64,000 nt of DNA from positions 1,141,403 through 1,205,402 of the forward strand of contig NZ_JAHVHW010000007.1 of assembly GCF_019802055.1 (NCBI RefSeq), in the 5' to 3' direction. This DNA comes from Ferrimonas balearica. Lineage in GTDB: Bacteria > Pseudomonadota > Gammaproteobacteria > Enterobacterales > Shewanellaceae. Position numbers and translations under genes: made by a program. This document shows positions 53,377-62,038 of this stretch, in pieces. The notes under the pieces were generated by a model. It was not told the origin of the DNA. It saw nothing but the letters and a program-made list of their open reading frames with translations, and did not search any database. Position 1 is the stretch's first letter, and each line of letters begins with the position of its first letter.

Positions 53377-54021
53377 ATGCCCAGTCAAGCCCAGTGTGTC
53401 ATCATCGGTATTGCCGGCGCGTCCGCGTCCGGTAAGAGTCTCATCGCCCGCACCATCTATGAGGAGTTGCGACGCGATCTCGGGACCGACCAGATCGAGG
53501 TGATCAATGAGGACTGCTACTACAAAGATCAGTCCCACCTCACCATGGATGAGCGGGTGAAAACCAACTACGACCACCCGCAGGCACTGGATCATGCCTT
53601 GTTGCTGCAGCATCTTAAGCAGCTGAAAGCGGGACAGAGTGTTGAGGTTCCGACCTACAGCTACTCTGAACACACCCGGATGGAGGAAACCAACACGGTT
53701 ACCCCCAAAAAGGTGATCATCCTTGAGGGGATCCTGCTGTTGACGGACAGCGCACTGCGCCAGCAGATGCACGCTTCCATCTTTATGGATACCCCGCTGG
53801 ACATCTGCCTGATGCGTCGCCTGGTTCGGGACGTTGAAGAGCGGGGCCGGACCATGGAGTCGGTATTGACCCAATACACCCACACCGTGCGTCCGATGTT
53901 CATGCAGTTTATCGAACCCTCCAAGCAGCACGCGGACATCATTGTTCCGCGGGGTGGTAAGAACCGCATTGCCATTGATATTCTCAAGGCCAACATCATG
54001 CAGTTGCTGCACGGCGAATAA
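53377..54021 (+). CDS. udk: Uridine kinase
   Basis: A 214-residue enzyme (E. coli 213) with Walker [12 protein letters not shown] and [34 protein letters not shown]. It phosphorylates uridine and cytidine in pyrimidine salvage. ATG 53377 is chosen; a TTG at 53362 is possible. Confidence 0.96.
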   Translation: MPSQAQCVIIGIAGASASGKSLIARTIYEELRRDLGTDQIEVINEDCYYKDQSHLTMDERVKTNYDHPQALDHALLLQHLKQLKAGQSVEVPTYSYSEHTRMEETNTVTPKKVIILEGILLLTDSALRQQMHASIFMDTPLDICLMRRLVRDVEERGRTMESVLTQYTHTVRPMFMQFIEPSKQHADIIVPRGGKNRIAIDILKANIMQLLHGE

Positions 54022-54052
54022 CAACAACGACACACATCTCTGGAAGGTAAGG

Positions 54053-54637
54053 ATGCGCCTGAACGACATCGAAATCCTCGAATACCTCGACCAGGAGCGG
54101 ATCGTCATCGAACCGCGCCCGGCCAATGATAAGATCAGCGGCGTCAGCGTCGACGTGAACCTGGGCAACCGCTTTCGGGTGTTCCAGGACCATACCGCCC
54201 CCTTCATCGACCTCTCCGGTCCCCGGGAGGAGGTGCAGAAGGCATTGGAAAACGTCATGAGCGACGAAGTGCGGATCGAGGAGGAAGAAGCGTTCTTTCT
54301 TCATCCGGGAGAGCTGGCGCTCGGCGTGACTCATGAGTCCGTCACCCTACCAGCGGATGTGGTTGGATGGTTGGACGGGCGCTCCTCTCTGGCCCGTCTG
54401 GGCCTGATGGTGCATGTAACCGCGCACCGTATTGATCCGGGCTGGTCCGGGCAGATCGTGCTGGAGTTCTTCAACAGTGGAAAACTGCCTTTGGCACTGC
54501 GTCCTGGGATGCCGATTGGTGCGCTTAACTTTGAGCGCCTGAGCGGCCCCTGTGCCCGTCCTTACAACAAGCGCCAGGATGCCAAGTACAAAGGGCAGTC
54601 TGGTGCAGTCGCCAGCCGGATCAGCCAGGACGGATGA
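54053..54637 (+). CDS. dcd: dCTP deaminase
   Basis: A 194-residue enzyme (E. coli 193). ATG 54053 follows [22 protein letters not shown] and [15 protein letters not shown] with the catalytic Glu are the family motifs. It makes dUTP for thymidylate synthesis. Follows udk as in E. coli. Confidence 0.97.
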   Translation: MRLNDIEILEYLDQERIVIEPRPANDKISGVSVDVNLGNRFRVFQDHTAPFIDLSGPREEVQKALENVMSDEVRIEEEEAFFLHPGELALGVTHESVTLPADVVGWLDGRSSLARLGLMVHVTAHRIDPGWSGQIVLEFFNSGKLPLALRPGMPIGALNFERLSGPCARPYNKRQDAKYKGQSGAVASRISQDG

Positions 54638-55449
54638 AGTTCTGGCTCGACGGCCGCGCAGCCGACTCGGTTCCCGGTGACGATCGTGGCCTGACCCTTG
54701 GGGATGGCCACTTCACCACCATGCTGGTGCAGGGTGGCGAGGTCGCTCTGTGGCCCCGTCACCTTGCCCGCCTGACCGAAGCCAATACCCGATTGGGCTT
54801 TGCCCAGCCGGATTGGGCAGAGGTGAAGGCGGAGATCGATGCCGCTTGCGCCAACGTCGAATTGGCCTGCTTGCGCCTGACCTTTACCCGCGGCAGCGCG
54901 GGCAGAGGATATCAGGGCGCCTGGCAGGTACTGCCCCGTCGGCTGATGTCACTCTCCCCCTTTCCCCATCATTACCGCCAGTGGCAGGAGCAAGGCATCG
55001 CTGCCGAACTCGCCACCACTTGCCTGGCCACCGGTGGCAGTCTGACCGGACTGAAAACCCTGGGACGCCTTGAGCAGGTGTTGCTCAAGCAGGAAGCGGC
55101 GGAGAAGGGGGCTCTGGAGTTGATCGTGACCGACGGTGCCGGACAGATCATCGAAGCGAGCGCCAGTAACCTGTTTTTGGTGACCAGGGATGGCCCCGTG
55201 GTTACCCCCTCCCTGCAGGAGTGCGGCATTACTGGCGTGATGCGTTGTGAACTGATCGAACAATTGAAGCAGATGGGGCAGACCGTGGTAGAGCGGCCTG
55301 TTGCTGTCGACGAATTACCCTCCTTTGACGAAGTGTTTATCACCAACACGCTGATGGGCGTAGTACCGCTCACCCGGATTGGCGTCACTGAGTTTACCCG
55401 TCGCACTTTGGCGGATTCGCTTTTGGAGAGTCAAAAATTATGGCGTTGA
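54634..55449 (+). CDS. pabC: Aminodeoxychorismate lyase
   Basis: A 271-residue PLP enzyme of the fold IV aminotransferase group (E. coli 269). The lysine region is [15 protein letters not shown], and [22 protein letters not shown] is the PLP phosphate region. It converts 4-amino-4-deoxychorismate to p-aminobenzoate and pyruvate for folate. ATGA overlap with dcd; overlaps mltG by 10 bp. Confidence 0.95.
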   Translation: MKFWLDGRAADSVPGDDRGLTLGDGHFTTMLVQGGEVALWPRHLARLTEANTRLGFAQPDWAEVKAEIDAACANVELACLRLTFTRGSAGRGYQGAWQVLPRRLMSLSPFPHHYRQWQEQGIAAELATTCLATGGSLTGLKTLGRLEQVLLKQEAAEKGALELIVTDGAGQIIEASASNLFLVTRDGPVVTPSLQECGITGVMRCELIEQLKQMGQTVVERPVAVDELPSFDEVFITNTLMGVVPLTRIGVTEFTRRTLADSLLESQKLWR

Positions 55450-56453
55450 ACGCCTGGGTAAAAGGGGCGCTGGCAGCCAGCGGCCTCGCCATCACCGGTG
55501 CTTTGGCCGGTGTGGGTTTCGCCTGGTATCAGGTGAACACCGCATTGAACAGCCCGCTGAATCTTGAGGCAGCAGAGGAACTCACTCTCGCCAACGGGCA
55601 GAGTGCGGGCGCCCTGCTAACCCAGTGGGAGCAGCAAGGGCTTATCGACAACCGTTTCTGGTTGCGGTTGGCGCTGAAGCTGCAACCGGAACTGACCGCC
55701 GTTAAAACCGGCACCTACGAGCTGCAGCCGGGTATGACAGCAGCGCAGGCGTTGATGCTGTTGGTGTCCGGCGATGAGAAGCAGTTTCAGATCACCCTGG
55801 TTGAGGGGGGAACCGCGAAGCAGTGGCTTTCCCAGGTTCAGGCTCACCCTCGGATCACGGCCACACTGGATGACATCGTGGCGTTGGATGTGGCGTTAGG
55901 ACTGGCGGATCAGCCGGTAGAAGGGTGGCTCTACCCGGATACCTACGCCTTCACGGCCGGCACCACGGATCTGGCGATCTTTCAGCGGGCCTATACCCGT
56001 ATGGAGTCGGCGGTCGATGAGGTGTGGTCTCAGCGGGTTGAGGGTCTGCCGATCAAGTCCCCCTATGAGATGCTGATTCTGGCGTCCATTATCGAGAAGG
56101 AGACTGGCAAGCCGGAGGAACGGCGTCTGGTCAGCTCGGTATTTGTGAACCGGCTCAACAAGGGGATGCGCCTGCAGACCGATCCCACCGTCATTTACGG
56201 CGTGGGCGATGACTATCAGGGCCGGATCACCCGCAAGCACCTGAACACCTGGACCCCATACAACACTTACCGGATCCACGGTTTGCCGCCGACGCCCATT
56301 GCCAACCCCTCGTTGGCAGCCCTGCAGGCCGCCGTGAACCCGGAAAAGAGTGACTACCTCTACTTTGTTTCCAAAGGGGATGGTTCTCACCAGTTTTCCC
56401 GGACTCTGCGGGAGCACAATAATGCGGTTAACCGCTACATCAGAAACCGATAA
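55440..56453 (+). CDS. mltG: Endolytic murein transglycosylase MltG
   Basis: A 337-residue protein (E. coli 340) with an N-terminal membrane anchor, a LysM-like section and the YceG catalytic region: ILASIIEKETGKPEERRLVSSVFVNRL (catalytic Glu in IIEKETG), GMRLQTDPTVIYG and THGLPPTPIANPS-like HGLPPTPIANPSLAAL. It cleaves nascent glycan strands. Confidence 0.97.
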   Translation: MALNAWVKGALAASGLAITGALAGVGFAWYQVNTALNSPLNLEAAEELTLANGQSAGALLTQWEQQGLIDNRFWLRLALKLQPELTAVKTGTYELQPGMTAAQALMLLVSGDEKQFQITLVEGGTAKQWLSQVQAHPRITATLDDIVALDVALGLADQPVEGWLYPDTYAFTAGTTDLAIFQRAYTRMESAVDEVWSQRVEGLPIKSPYEMLILASIIEKETGKPEERRLVSSVFVNRLNKGMRLQTDPTVIYGVGDDYQGRITRKHLNTWTPYNTYRIHGLPPTPIANPSLAALQAAVNPEKSDYLYFVSKGDGSHQFSRTLREHNNAVNRYIRNR

Positions 56454-56456
56454 GTG

Positions 56457-57080
56457 ATGACAGATAAAGGCATGTTCATTGTTGTCGAAGGCCTGGAGGG
56501 TGCAGGAAAAAGCACCGCCATTGCCGTTGTCGACCAATACCTTAAAGCGCGCTTTGAAGGGCGGGAGATCGTCCATACCCGTGAGCCGGGTGGTACGCCC
56601 TTGGCCGAAGAGATCCGTGCCATCTGGAAACAGCCCCGTGAAGAGGCGATGGCGCCAATGACCGAACTGCTGATGGTGTACGCCTGTCGCGCCCAATTGG
56701 TGGAGACGGTCATTAAGCCAGCGCTTGCACGCGGCGCCATTGTGGTGGGCGACCGTCACGATCTCTCCAGTCGCGCCTATCAGGGCGGCGGTCGTGGCTT
56801 GTCTGAGCCGGTCTCTAAGCTCTCGGCCCTGACACTGGGCGAGTTTGCCCCGGACCTGACGCTCTATCTGGATATCGATCCTGCGTTGGGTTTGTCCCGT
56901 GCCCGAGCCAGAGGGGAACTCGACCGCATAGAGCTTGAGGCACTGGGCTTTTTTGAGCGCGCCCGGGCGACCTATCTTGATGAAGCCCGCCGCGATCCCC
57001 GCATCGTAACCATCGATGCCAGCCAACCCCTGGAGCAGGTGCACCAGGCGCTGGTTGTGGCGTTGGACGGAGCGCTATGA
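56457..57080 (+). CDS. tmk: Thymidylate kinase
   Basis: A 207-residue enzyme (E. coli 213). Walker [26 protein letters not shown] and the [16 protein letters not shown] region are typical. Starts at ATG 56457, with GTG 56454 and ATG 56472 as alternatives. ATGA overlap with holB. Confidence 0.97.
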   Translation: MTDKGMFIVVEGLEGAGKSTAIAVVDQYLKARFEGREIVHTREPGGTPLAEEIRAIWKQPREEAMAPMTELLMVYACRAQLVETVIKPALARGAIVVGDRHDLSSRAYQGGGRGLSEPVSKLSALTLGEFAPDLTLYLDIDPALGLSRARARGELDRIELEALGFFERARATYLDEARRDPRIVTIDASQPLEQVHQALVVALDGAL

Positions 57081-57982
57081 TCGAACCGTTTCCCTGGCTT
57101 GAGCCTGTCGCACAACAGTGGCGTCAACAGCGCCAGCAGGGTCGACTCGGCCATGCCTTGATACTGCAAGGCCCAGAAGGTGTCGGAAAAGGCGCCCTTG
57201 CCGAGTGGATCACTCAGCAACTGCTGTGCGAACAGGGGAATGGCTGTGGTTACTGTAAAGGGTGCCAGCTGCTTGCGGCGGGGCATCACCCGGATCGCTA
57301 CGCCCTGGCACCGGACGGCCAGCAGATTAAGGTGGACGCGGTACGTCAGTTGATCAACCAACTGACGGGAACGGCACACCAGGGTGGGGCGCGTGTCGCC
57401 GTGCTGACGGATGCTCAGCGACTCAATCAGGCATCAGCCAATGCGTTGCTAAAAACCCTTGAAGAGCCGCCTGCTGGCGTGCATCTGGTTTTGGTTGTGG
57501 GGCCTGGGCAGCCGCTGCTGCCCACCATTGTCAGCCGCTGTCAGCGTCTGATTGTGCCGATGCCCAAAGACGAGCAGATCGCGGCCTTTATTGGCCACCA
57601 GAGCAAGTCGGTGCTGGATTGGCCCTATTGGCCGAGAGTATTGGGCGGTCCCATCGCGTTGAAAGCCGCGATGGAGTCCGGACAGCTTGAGCAGCTCAAC
57701 ACTGTGCGGGCAGCCTGGTGTCGGAGTCTCCAATCCGGGCTGTTGGCTCCTGAGTTGAGTCAGGCGGATAACGAACGCGCATCAATACTGCTCAAGGTGT
57801 TGTATTTTGAGCTATTATCCCAGTGCGAGCGTGATCCTGCGCGGATGACCTGGTGCTATCCCGTGCTGAAAAGGGTTGCAGAGACTCAGCGCTGGTTGGA
57901 CAGGCAGAGCGGCATCAACTTGACCGCCACCTTCCAACAATTGATAGTGGAATACCAAGATTGTGCCCAGGAGGGGGCCTAG
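57077..57982 (+). CDS. holB: DNA polymerase III delta' subunit
   Basis: A 301-residue clamp-loader subunit (E. coli 334). [14 protein letters not shown] (degenerate Walker A), a CGYCKGC zinc module, [13 protein letters not shown] (sensor/SRC-like) and SRCQRL are present. The delta' subunit loads the beta clamp with delta and gamma/tau. Confidence 0.96.
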   Translation: MIEPFPWLEPVAQQWRQQRQQGRLGHALILQGPEGVGKGALAEWITQQLLCEQGNGCGYCKGCQLLAAGHHPDRYALAPDGQQIKVDAVRQLINQLTGTAHQGGARVAVLTDAQRLNQASANALLKTLEEPPAGVHLVLVVGPGQPLLPTIVSRCQRLIVPMPKDEQIAAFIGHQSKSVLDWPYWPRVLGGPIALKAAMESGQLEQLNTVRAAWCRSLQSGLLAPELSQADNERASILLKVLYFELLSQCERDPARMTWCYPVLKRVAETQRWLDRQSGINLTATFQQLIVEYQDCAQEGA

Positions 57983-57990
57983 TACTCATT

Positions 57991-58320
57991 ATGGTGGTGA
58001 CATTGGAAGTTCAGTTCGACAGTCTGGCCCAGTTGTATCGTGCTTACATGCCGTTCGTCCGGCATGGTGGACTGTTTTTCGTCTCCAGCCACGAGTATCA
58101 ACTGGGTGATGTTGTTGAAGCCCGCTATCGATTGCCGGAAAGCAGCGAGTGGCTGCAGTTCACCGGGAAAGTGGTGTGGATCAACCCGCTCGGCTCTCAG
58201 GGCGGGCGACCACCGGGTGTGGGTCTGGCCTTTGGCGATGAACAGAATCCCCACAAACCCCGTATCGAACAGTTGCTGGCAGACCAACTCGGGTCCAATC
58301 AATTGACCTCCACCATGTAG
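57991..58320 (+). CDS. pilZ: PilZ-domain protein
   Basis: A 109-residue protein following holB, the place of pilZ in Pseudomonas and Shewanella. VRHGGLFFVSSHEYQLGDVVEARYRLPESSEWLQFTGKVVWINP fits the PilZ fold of the type IV pilus protein, which lacks the c-di-GMP-binding Arg residues. It acts in pilus biogenesis there. ATG 57991; a GGAGGGGG lies 13 nt upstream. Confidence 0.88.
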   Translation: MVVTLEVQFDSLAQLYRAYMPFVRHGGLFFVSSHEYQLGDVVEARYRLPESSEWLQFTGKVVWINPLGSQGGRPPGVGLAFGDEQNPHKPRIEQLLADQLGSNQLTSTM

Positions 58321-58346
58321 CCGGGTACCCTTGCGGCCCGGTTTTT
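58320..58346 (+). other. Hairpin with T-run between pilZ and tatD genes
   Basis: GCCGGG pairs with CCCGG before TTTTT. It could be a partial terminator or attenuator within the holB cluster. Confidence 0.45.
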
Positions 58347-58363
58347 ATGTGGAGCGTTCCCCT

Positions 58364-59131
58364 TTGCTCATCGATTCTCATTGTCACCTGGATCGTCTGG
58401 TCGACAACGACCAGCCTGGTGCACTTCAACCCGTTCTTGATGCCGCTAAAGCCCGTGGCGTAGAGAAGTTTCTTTGTGTCTCCGTGTCCGAGAAGGGCTA
58501 TGAGCGCATGAAGAACCTGGCGATGCCTCATCCGGAAGTGGTGATCTCCTGTGGTGTGCACCCGCTGGACATTAAAGACGGATTTGATCCGGCTTGGTTG
58601 GCGCGCGAAGCGGCTGACGAGAAAGTGGTGGCGATCGGTGAAACCGGTCTGGATTACTACTACAGCCAGGACAATGTGAAGGATCAGCAAGCCGCGTTTT
58701 CAAACCACATCGAACTGGCCAATAGGCTAAACAAGCCGGTGATCATCCACACCCGTGACGCCCGTGAAGATACCCTTGGGATCTGGCGCGAATCCCAGGG
58801 TAACGCCGGTGTGCTCCACTGTTTTACCGAAAGCTGGGAGATGGCCCGCGACGCGCTGGACCTTGGACTCTATATCTCCATCAGCGGGATTGTGACATTC
58901 CGAAATGCCGAAGCGCTGCGGGACGTGGTTAGAAAGGTGCCGATGGACCGCCTTCTGGTGGAGACCGACTCTCCCTACCTGGCCCCCGTGCCATACCGCG
59001 GCAAGACCAATCAGCCAGCGTATGTGCATGAGGTAGCTCAGTTTGTGGCTGACCTTAAGCAGGTTCGCTATGAAGAACTGCTGAATCAAACGGCGGAGAA
59101 CTTCTTCCGTCTGTTTCCAGCAGCACGGTAA
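58364..59131 (+). CDS. TatD-family metal-dependent hydrolase (YcfH-like)
   Basis: A 255-residue TIM-barrel hydrolase (E. coli YcfH 265). The family N terminus LIDSHCHLD (metal HxH) begins at TTG 58364, with TGGAG 9 nt upstream. IGETGLDYYY, HTRDARED, LHCFTESWEMA and ETDSPYLAPVPYRGK follow. TatD proteins act as 3'-5' DNases or deacylases; the substrate here is unknown. Confidence 0.93.
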   Translation: MLIDSHCHLDRLVDNDQPGALQPVLDAAKARGVEKFLCVSVSEKGYERMKNLAMPHPEVVISCGVHPLDIKDGFDPAWLAREAADEKVVAIGETGLDYYYSQDNVKDQQAAFSNHIELANRLNKPVIIHTRDAREDTLGIWRESQGNAGVLHCFTESWEMARDALDLGLYISISGIVTFRNAEALRDVVRKVPMDRLLVETDSPYLAPVPYRGKTNQPAYVHEVAQFVADLKQVRYEELLNQTAENFFRLFPAAR

Positions 59132-59152
59132 CACCGGGCTTCATAGCAACAG

Positions 59153-59182
59153 AAAACGGCGTGCTCAGCACGCCGTTTTGCT
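59153..59182 (+). terminator. Terminator after the holB-tatD cluster
   Basis: AAAACGGCGTGCT with AGCACGCCGTTTT, a long stem followed by T-rich sequence. Confidence 0.85.
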
Positions 59183-59190
59183 TTCTGCGA

Positions 59191-59230
59191 ATAAAAAAAA
59201 GCCCGCGACGACTCCGATGTCACGAGCTTA
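59191..59230 (-). terminator. Terminator of rsmF
   Basis: On the minus strand AAGCTCGTGAC ... GTCGCGGGCTT (two mismatches) followed by eight T, 104 nt after the rsmF stop. Confidence 0.65.
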
Positions 59231-59333
59231 GGGGAAGGGAAATGTGCCTAGCTGGCACCTTGTAGCCATAAAGCGTAGACGATCGCCGCCATTTTGCAGC
59301 GATGTCGCAAACTTTTTGGTAACGGATGGTAAA

Positions 59334-60743
59334 TCAGGGGCGGCTGATCTTATCCCGCACCAGATCGCGGGGCAGTCCATTCTTCAAACGAGCGCCGACC
59401 CACTTGGCGAAACCCAGTGGATAGCCCTCATAAGTCACCACCACTTCCCCTTTGCCTTCAGCGGTTTGGCGCGCCACATCGCGGCCCATGAGATACTGCT
59501 CAGCCTCTGCCTCATCCAGACTGATGGCGCGGTCCGGATCGAGTTCTAGAGATTGCGCGGCTTCGTGGAAGGTCTTGAATCCCTTTTTGTGGGCCTCGAC
59601 GAGTTTGATGCCCATGCGGTCCATTCGGATCCGGCCAATCAACTCATCCATTCCCTCCGGGAACCACCAGAATTGGGCATCCCGGGCCATTACTTTGCCG
59701 TTTGAGGGCAGGGTCAGCCCCAGCTGCTTCAAGTGCTTGGCGACGGCTTCGGCGTCTGCGCGTTTAGCGGGCAGGTAGGGAAACTTGTCGAGTCGGTAGC
59801 GCTTGACCGGGGTCTCCACCGTGGCGGTTTTGCGCAGTGCCGCGACAAAGAAGCCTTCGGAGTCGTAGATTTGAGGCCAGATATGCAGGTAACCCTCCTG
59901 GGTCACCGCCTGTTCGGCACCGGGGAAAAGATCCGCCAGGTTTTCTACCTCAACCGCTTCCGGATAGCTTTCCAGCAGGTGTTGGCACACGTCCTGGTTT
60001 TCCCGGTGATTGAGCGTGCAGGTGGAGTACACCAGCAGGCCACCGGGCTTCAGTGCGGCAAAGGCCGATTCAATCAGCCCACGCTGTACTTCGGCGATCG
60101 ATTCGATCGACTCCGGGTTCCAGTTACTCATGGCATCCGGGTCTTTGCGGACTGTGCCTTCACCGGAGCAGGGCGCATCCAGCAAAATAGCATCAAACTG
60201 CTCCGGCAGCGTAGGACCAAACACCCGGCCGTCAAAATGGGTCATCACCACATTCCGGATCCCCAGACGTTGGAGGTTGGCGTGCAGACCCTTAAGGCGA
60301 CTGGAGGAGAACTCGTTGGCCATCACCAGGCCGCTATTGCCCATAGTGGCGGCAATCTGAGTGGTTTTTGAGCCGGGGGCCGAAGCGACATCCAGCACCC
60401 GTTGGGGGTGGTGGCTGTGAGTAAACAGCGCGGTGGGCGGCATCATTGAGGAGGCTTCCTGTATGTAGAACAGGCCAGCAAGGTGCTCAATGGTGTTACC
60501 CAGCGACTGGCTTTCATCCTCTCGCTCAAGCCAGAACCCCTCTTTGCACCAGGGCACCGGAATCAGGGTCCAGCCTTTGGTGCGCATCCGCTCCTGAAAA
60601 TCTTCTGTGCTGATCTTCAGGGTATTGACCCGAATTGAGCGCCGCAGGGGTTGCCCGCTGTACGCCACGAAATCTTCGAGGGTAAGATGGTCAGGCAGAA
60701 TCGCCTTGATACTGTCCAGAAATTCCTGGGGAAAGGGCGCCAT
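59334..60743 (-). CDS. rsmF: 16S rRNA (cytosine-1407-C5)-methyltransferase RsmF
   Basis: A 469-residue enzyme (E. coli 479). ATG 60743 fits the family start (PFPQEFLDSI); the frame is open far upstream but that part is antisense to the next gene. SAM-binding DVASAPGSKTTQIAA, the catalytic LDAPCSGEGTVRKD and the second Cys in YSTCTLN are present, with a C-terminal PUA-like domain. Same neighbourhood as E. coli yebU-yebT. Confidence 0.96.
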   Translation of the reverse strand: MAPFPQEFLDSIKAILPDHLTLEDFVAYSGQPLRRSIRVNTLKISTEDFQERMRTKGWTLIPVPWCKEGFWLEREDESQSLGNTIEHLAGLFYIQEASSMMPPTALFTHSHHPQRVLDVASAPGSKTTQIAATMGNSGLVMANEFSSSRLKGLHANLQRLGIRNVVMTHFDGRVFGPTLPEQFDAILLDAPCSGEGTVRKDPDAMSNWNPESIESIAEVQRGLIESAFAALKPGGLLVYSTCTLNHRENQDVCQHLLESYPEAVEVENLADLFPGAEQAVTQEGYLHIWPQIYDSEGFFVAALRKTATVETPVKRYRLDKFPYLPAKRADAEAVAKHLKQLGLTLPSNGKVMARDAQFWWFPEGMDELIGRIRMDRMGIKLVEAHKKGFKTFHEAAQSLELDPDRAISLDEAEAEQYLMGRDVARQTAEGKGEVVVTYEGYPLGFAKWVGARLKNGLPRDLVRDKISRP

Positions 60744-60807
60744 GGTTCGGGTCCTAGAGGGTAAAACGGCGGCAACTATAACACAGGGGACGTAAGGTGG
60801 GGACAGG

Positions 60808-62034
60808 GTGTTAAACAGAGTTTGGGGCGGGTTCTTTCTGCTGTCAGGATTGGCAGCGTTGGTGCAGTGGTTGGGTGGCAACCCGGCGATATTCGCGACT
60901 CTGATCGACCAATTGATGGCGATGGCAAAGCTGTCGGTGGAGATCATCATAGGGTTGGCCGGTGTGATGGCACTCTGGATGGGCCTGCTTAAGGTGGCGG
61001 AGCATTCCGGGCTGACCGAGCGTTTGGCCATCTGGCTTTCGCCGCTGTTGCATAAACTGATGCCGGAAGTGCCCAAAGGTCACCCCGCCTTCGGTGCCAT
61101 CACCATGAACTTGTCGGCGAACGTGCTGGGACTTGATAACGCCGCTACCCCCATGGGGATCCGTGCCATGAAGGCGCTGCAAAAGCTGAACCCCAACCCT
61201 GACACTGCCAGCAACGCACAGATCCTCTTTCTGGTGCTGAACACCTCGTCAGTGACGCTGTTTCCCATTGCGGTACTGCTGTACCGGGCTCAGCAGGGGG
61301 CGGCAAACCCCGCCGAAGTCTTTGTCCCTATCCTGCTTGCCACCAGCGCTTCAACACTGGTGGGACTCCTCTGTGTAGCCTGGGTGCAGCGTATCAATCT
61401 GTTCAACCGGGTTGTGATGGTTTGGGGGGCTGCGCTTATCGCACTGTTGTTGGCGCTGCTCGCCACTGTCGCAGGCTACAGCGCGCAGCAACTGCAACAG
61501 TTCTCGGTGTTCTGGGGCAACCTGGCACTGTGCGGGTTTATCGGCCTAATTTTGGCCACCGGCTACTGGCGGCGCGTTGAAGTGTTCGACCGCTTTGTGG
61601 AAGGGGCGAAAGAGGGGTTTCAAACCACGGTATCGATCGCCCCCTATCTGTTGGCGATGTTGATCGCCATTGGCGCGTTGAGGGGTTCTGGGGCGCTGGA
61701 GCTGTTTTTGGATGGATTGCGCCAACTGGTGGTGGCGATAGGCTGGGATACCCGGTTCGTGGAGGCATTGCCAACCGCATTGATGAAGCCGTTCAGTGGT
61801 TCCGGTGCACGGGCCATGATGCTGGAGACCATGAATACACAGGGGGTGGATTCCTTCGCGGGGCGCCTGGCAGCGCTGTTCCAGGGTTCGACCGAAACGA
61901 CGTTCTACGTGTTGGCAGTCTATTTCGGCAGTGTGGGGATCCGCCACTCCCGCCATGCCATTCCCTGTGGCCTGGCGGCGGATCTCGGTGGGATCCTGGC
62001 CGCCATCGCCGTGGGGTATTGGTTCTTTGGTTAA
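60808..62034 (+). CDS. Nucleoside recognition (Gate domain) membrane protein, SpmA/SpmB-like fusion
   Basis: A 408-residue membrane protein. Two Gate-domain halves are recognisable: NLSANVLGLDNAATPMGIRAMKAL (SpmA-like) and MKPFSGSGARAMMLETM with STETTFYVLAVYFGSVGIR (SpmB-like). In Bacillus spmA and spmB are separate genes needed for spore core dehydration; the role in gammaproteobacteria is unknown. Starts at GTG 60808 after a G-rich stretch. Convergent with letB at a 4-nt gap. Confidence 0.85.
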   Translation: MLNRVWGGFFLLSGLAALVQWLGGNPAIFATLIDQLMAMAKLSVEIIIGLAGVMALWMGLLKVAEHSGLTERLAIWLSPLLHKLMPEVPKGHPAFGAITMNLSANVLGLDNAATPMGIRAMKALQKLNPNPDTASNAQILFLVLNTSSVTLFPIAVLLYRAQQGAANPAEVFVPILLATSASTLVGLLCVAWVQRINLFNRVVMVWGAALIALLLALLATVAGYSAQQLQQFSVFWGNLALCGFIGLILATGYWRRVEVFDRFVEGAKEGFQTTVSIAPYLLAMLIAIGALRGSGALELFLDGLRQLVVAIGWDTRFVEALPTALMKPFSGSGARAMMLETMNTQGVDSFAGRLAALFQGSTETTFYVLAVYFGSVGIRHSRHAIPCGLAADLGGILAAIAVGYWFFG

Positions 62035-62038
62035 GGGG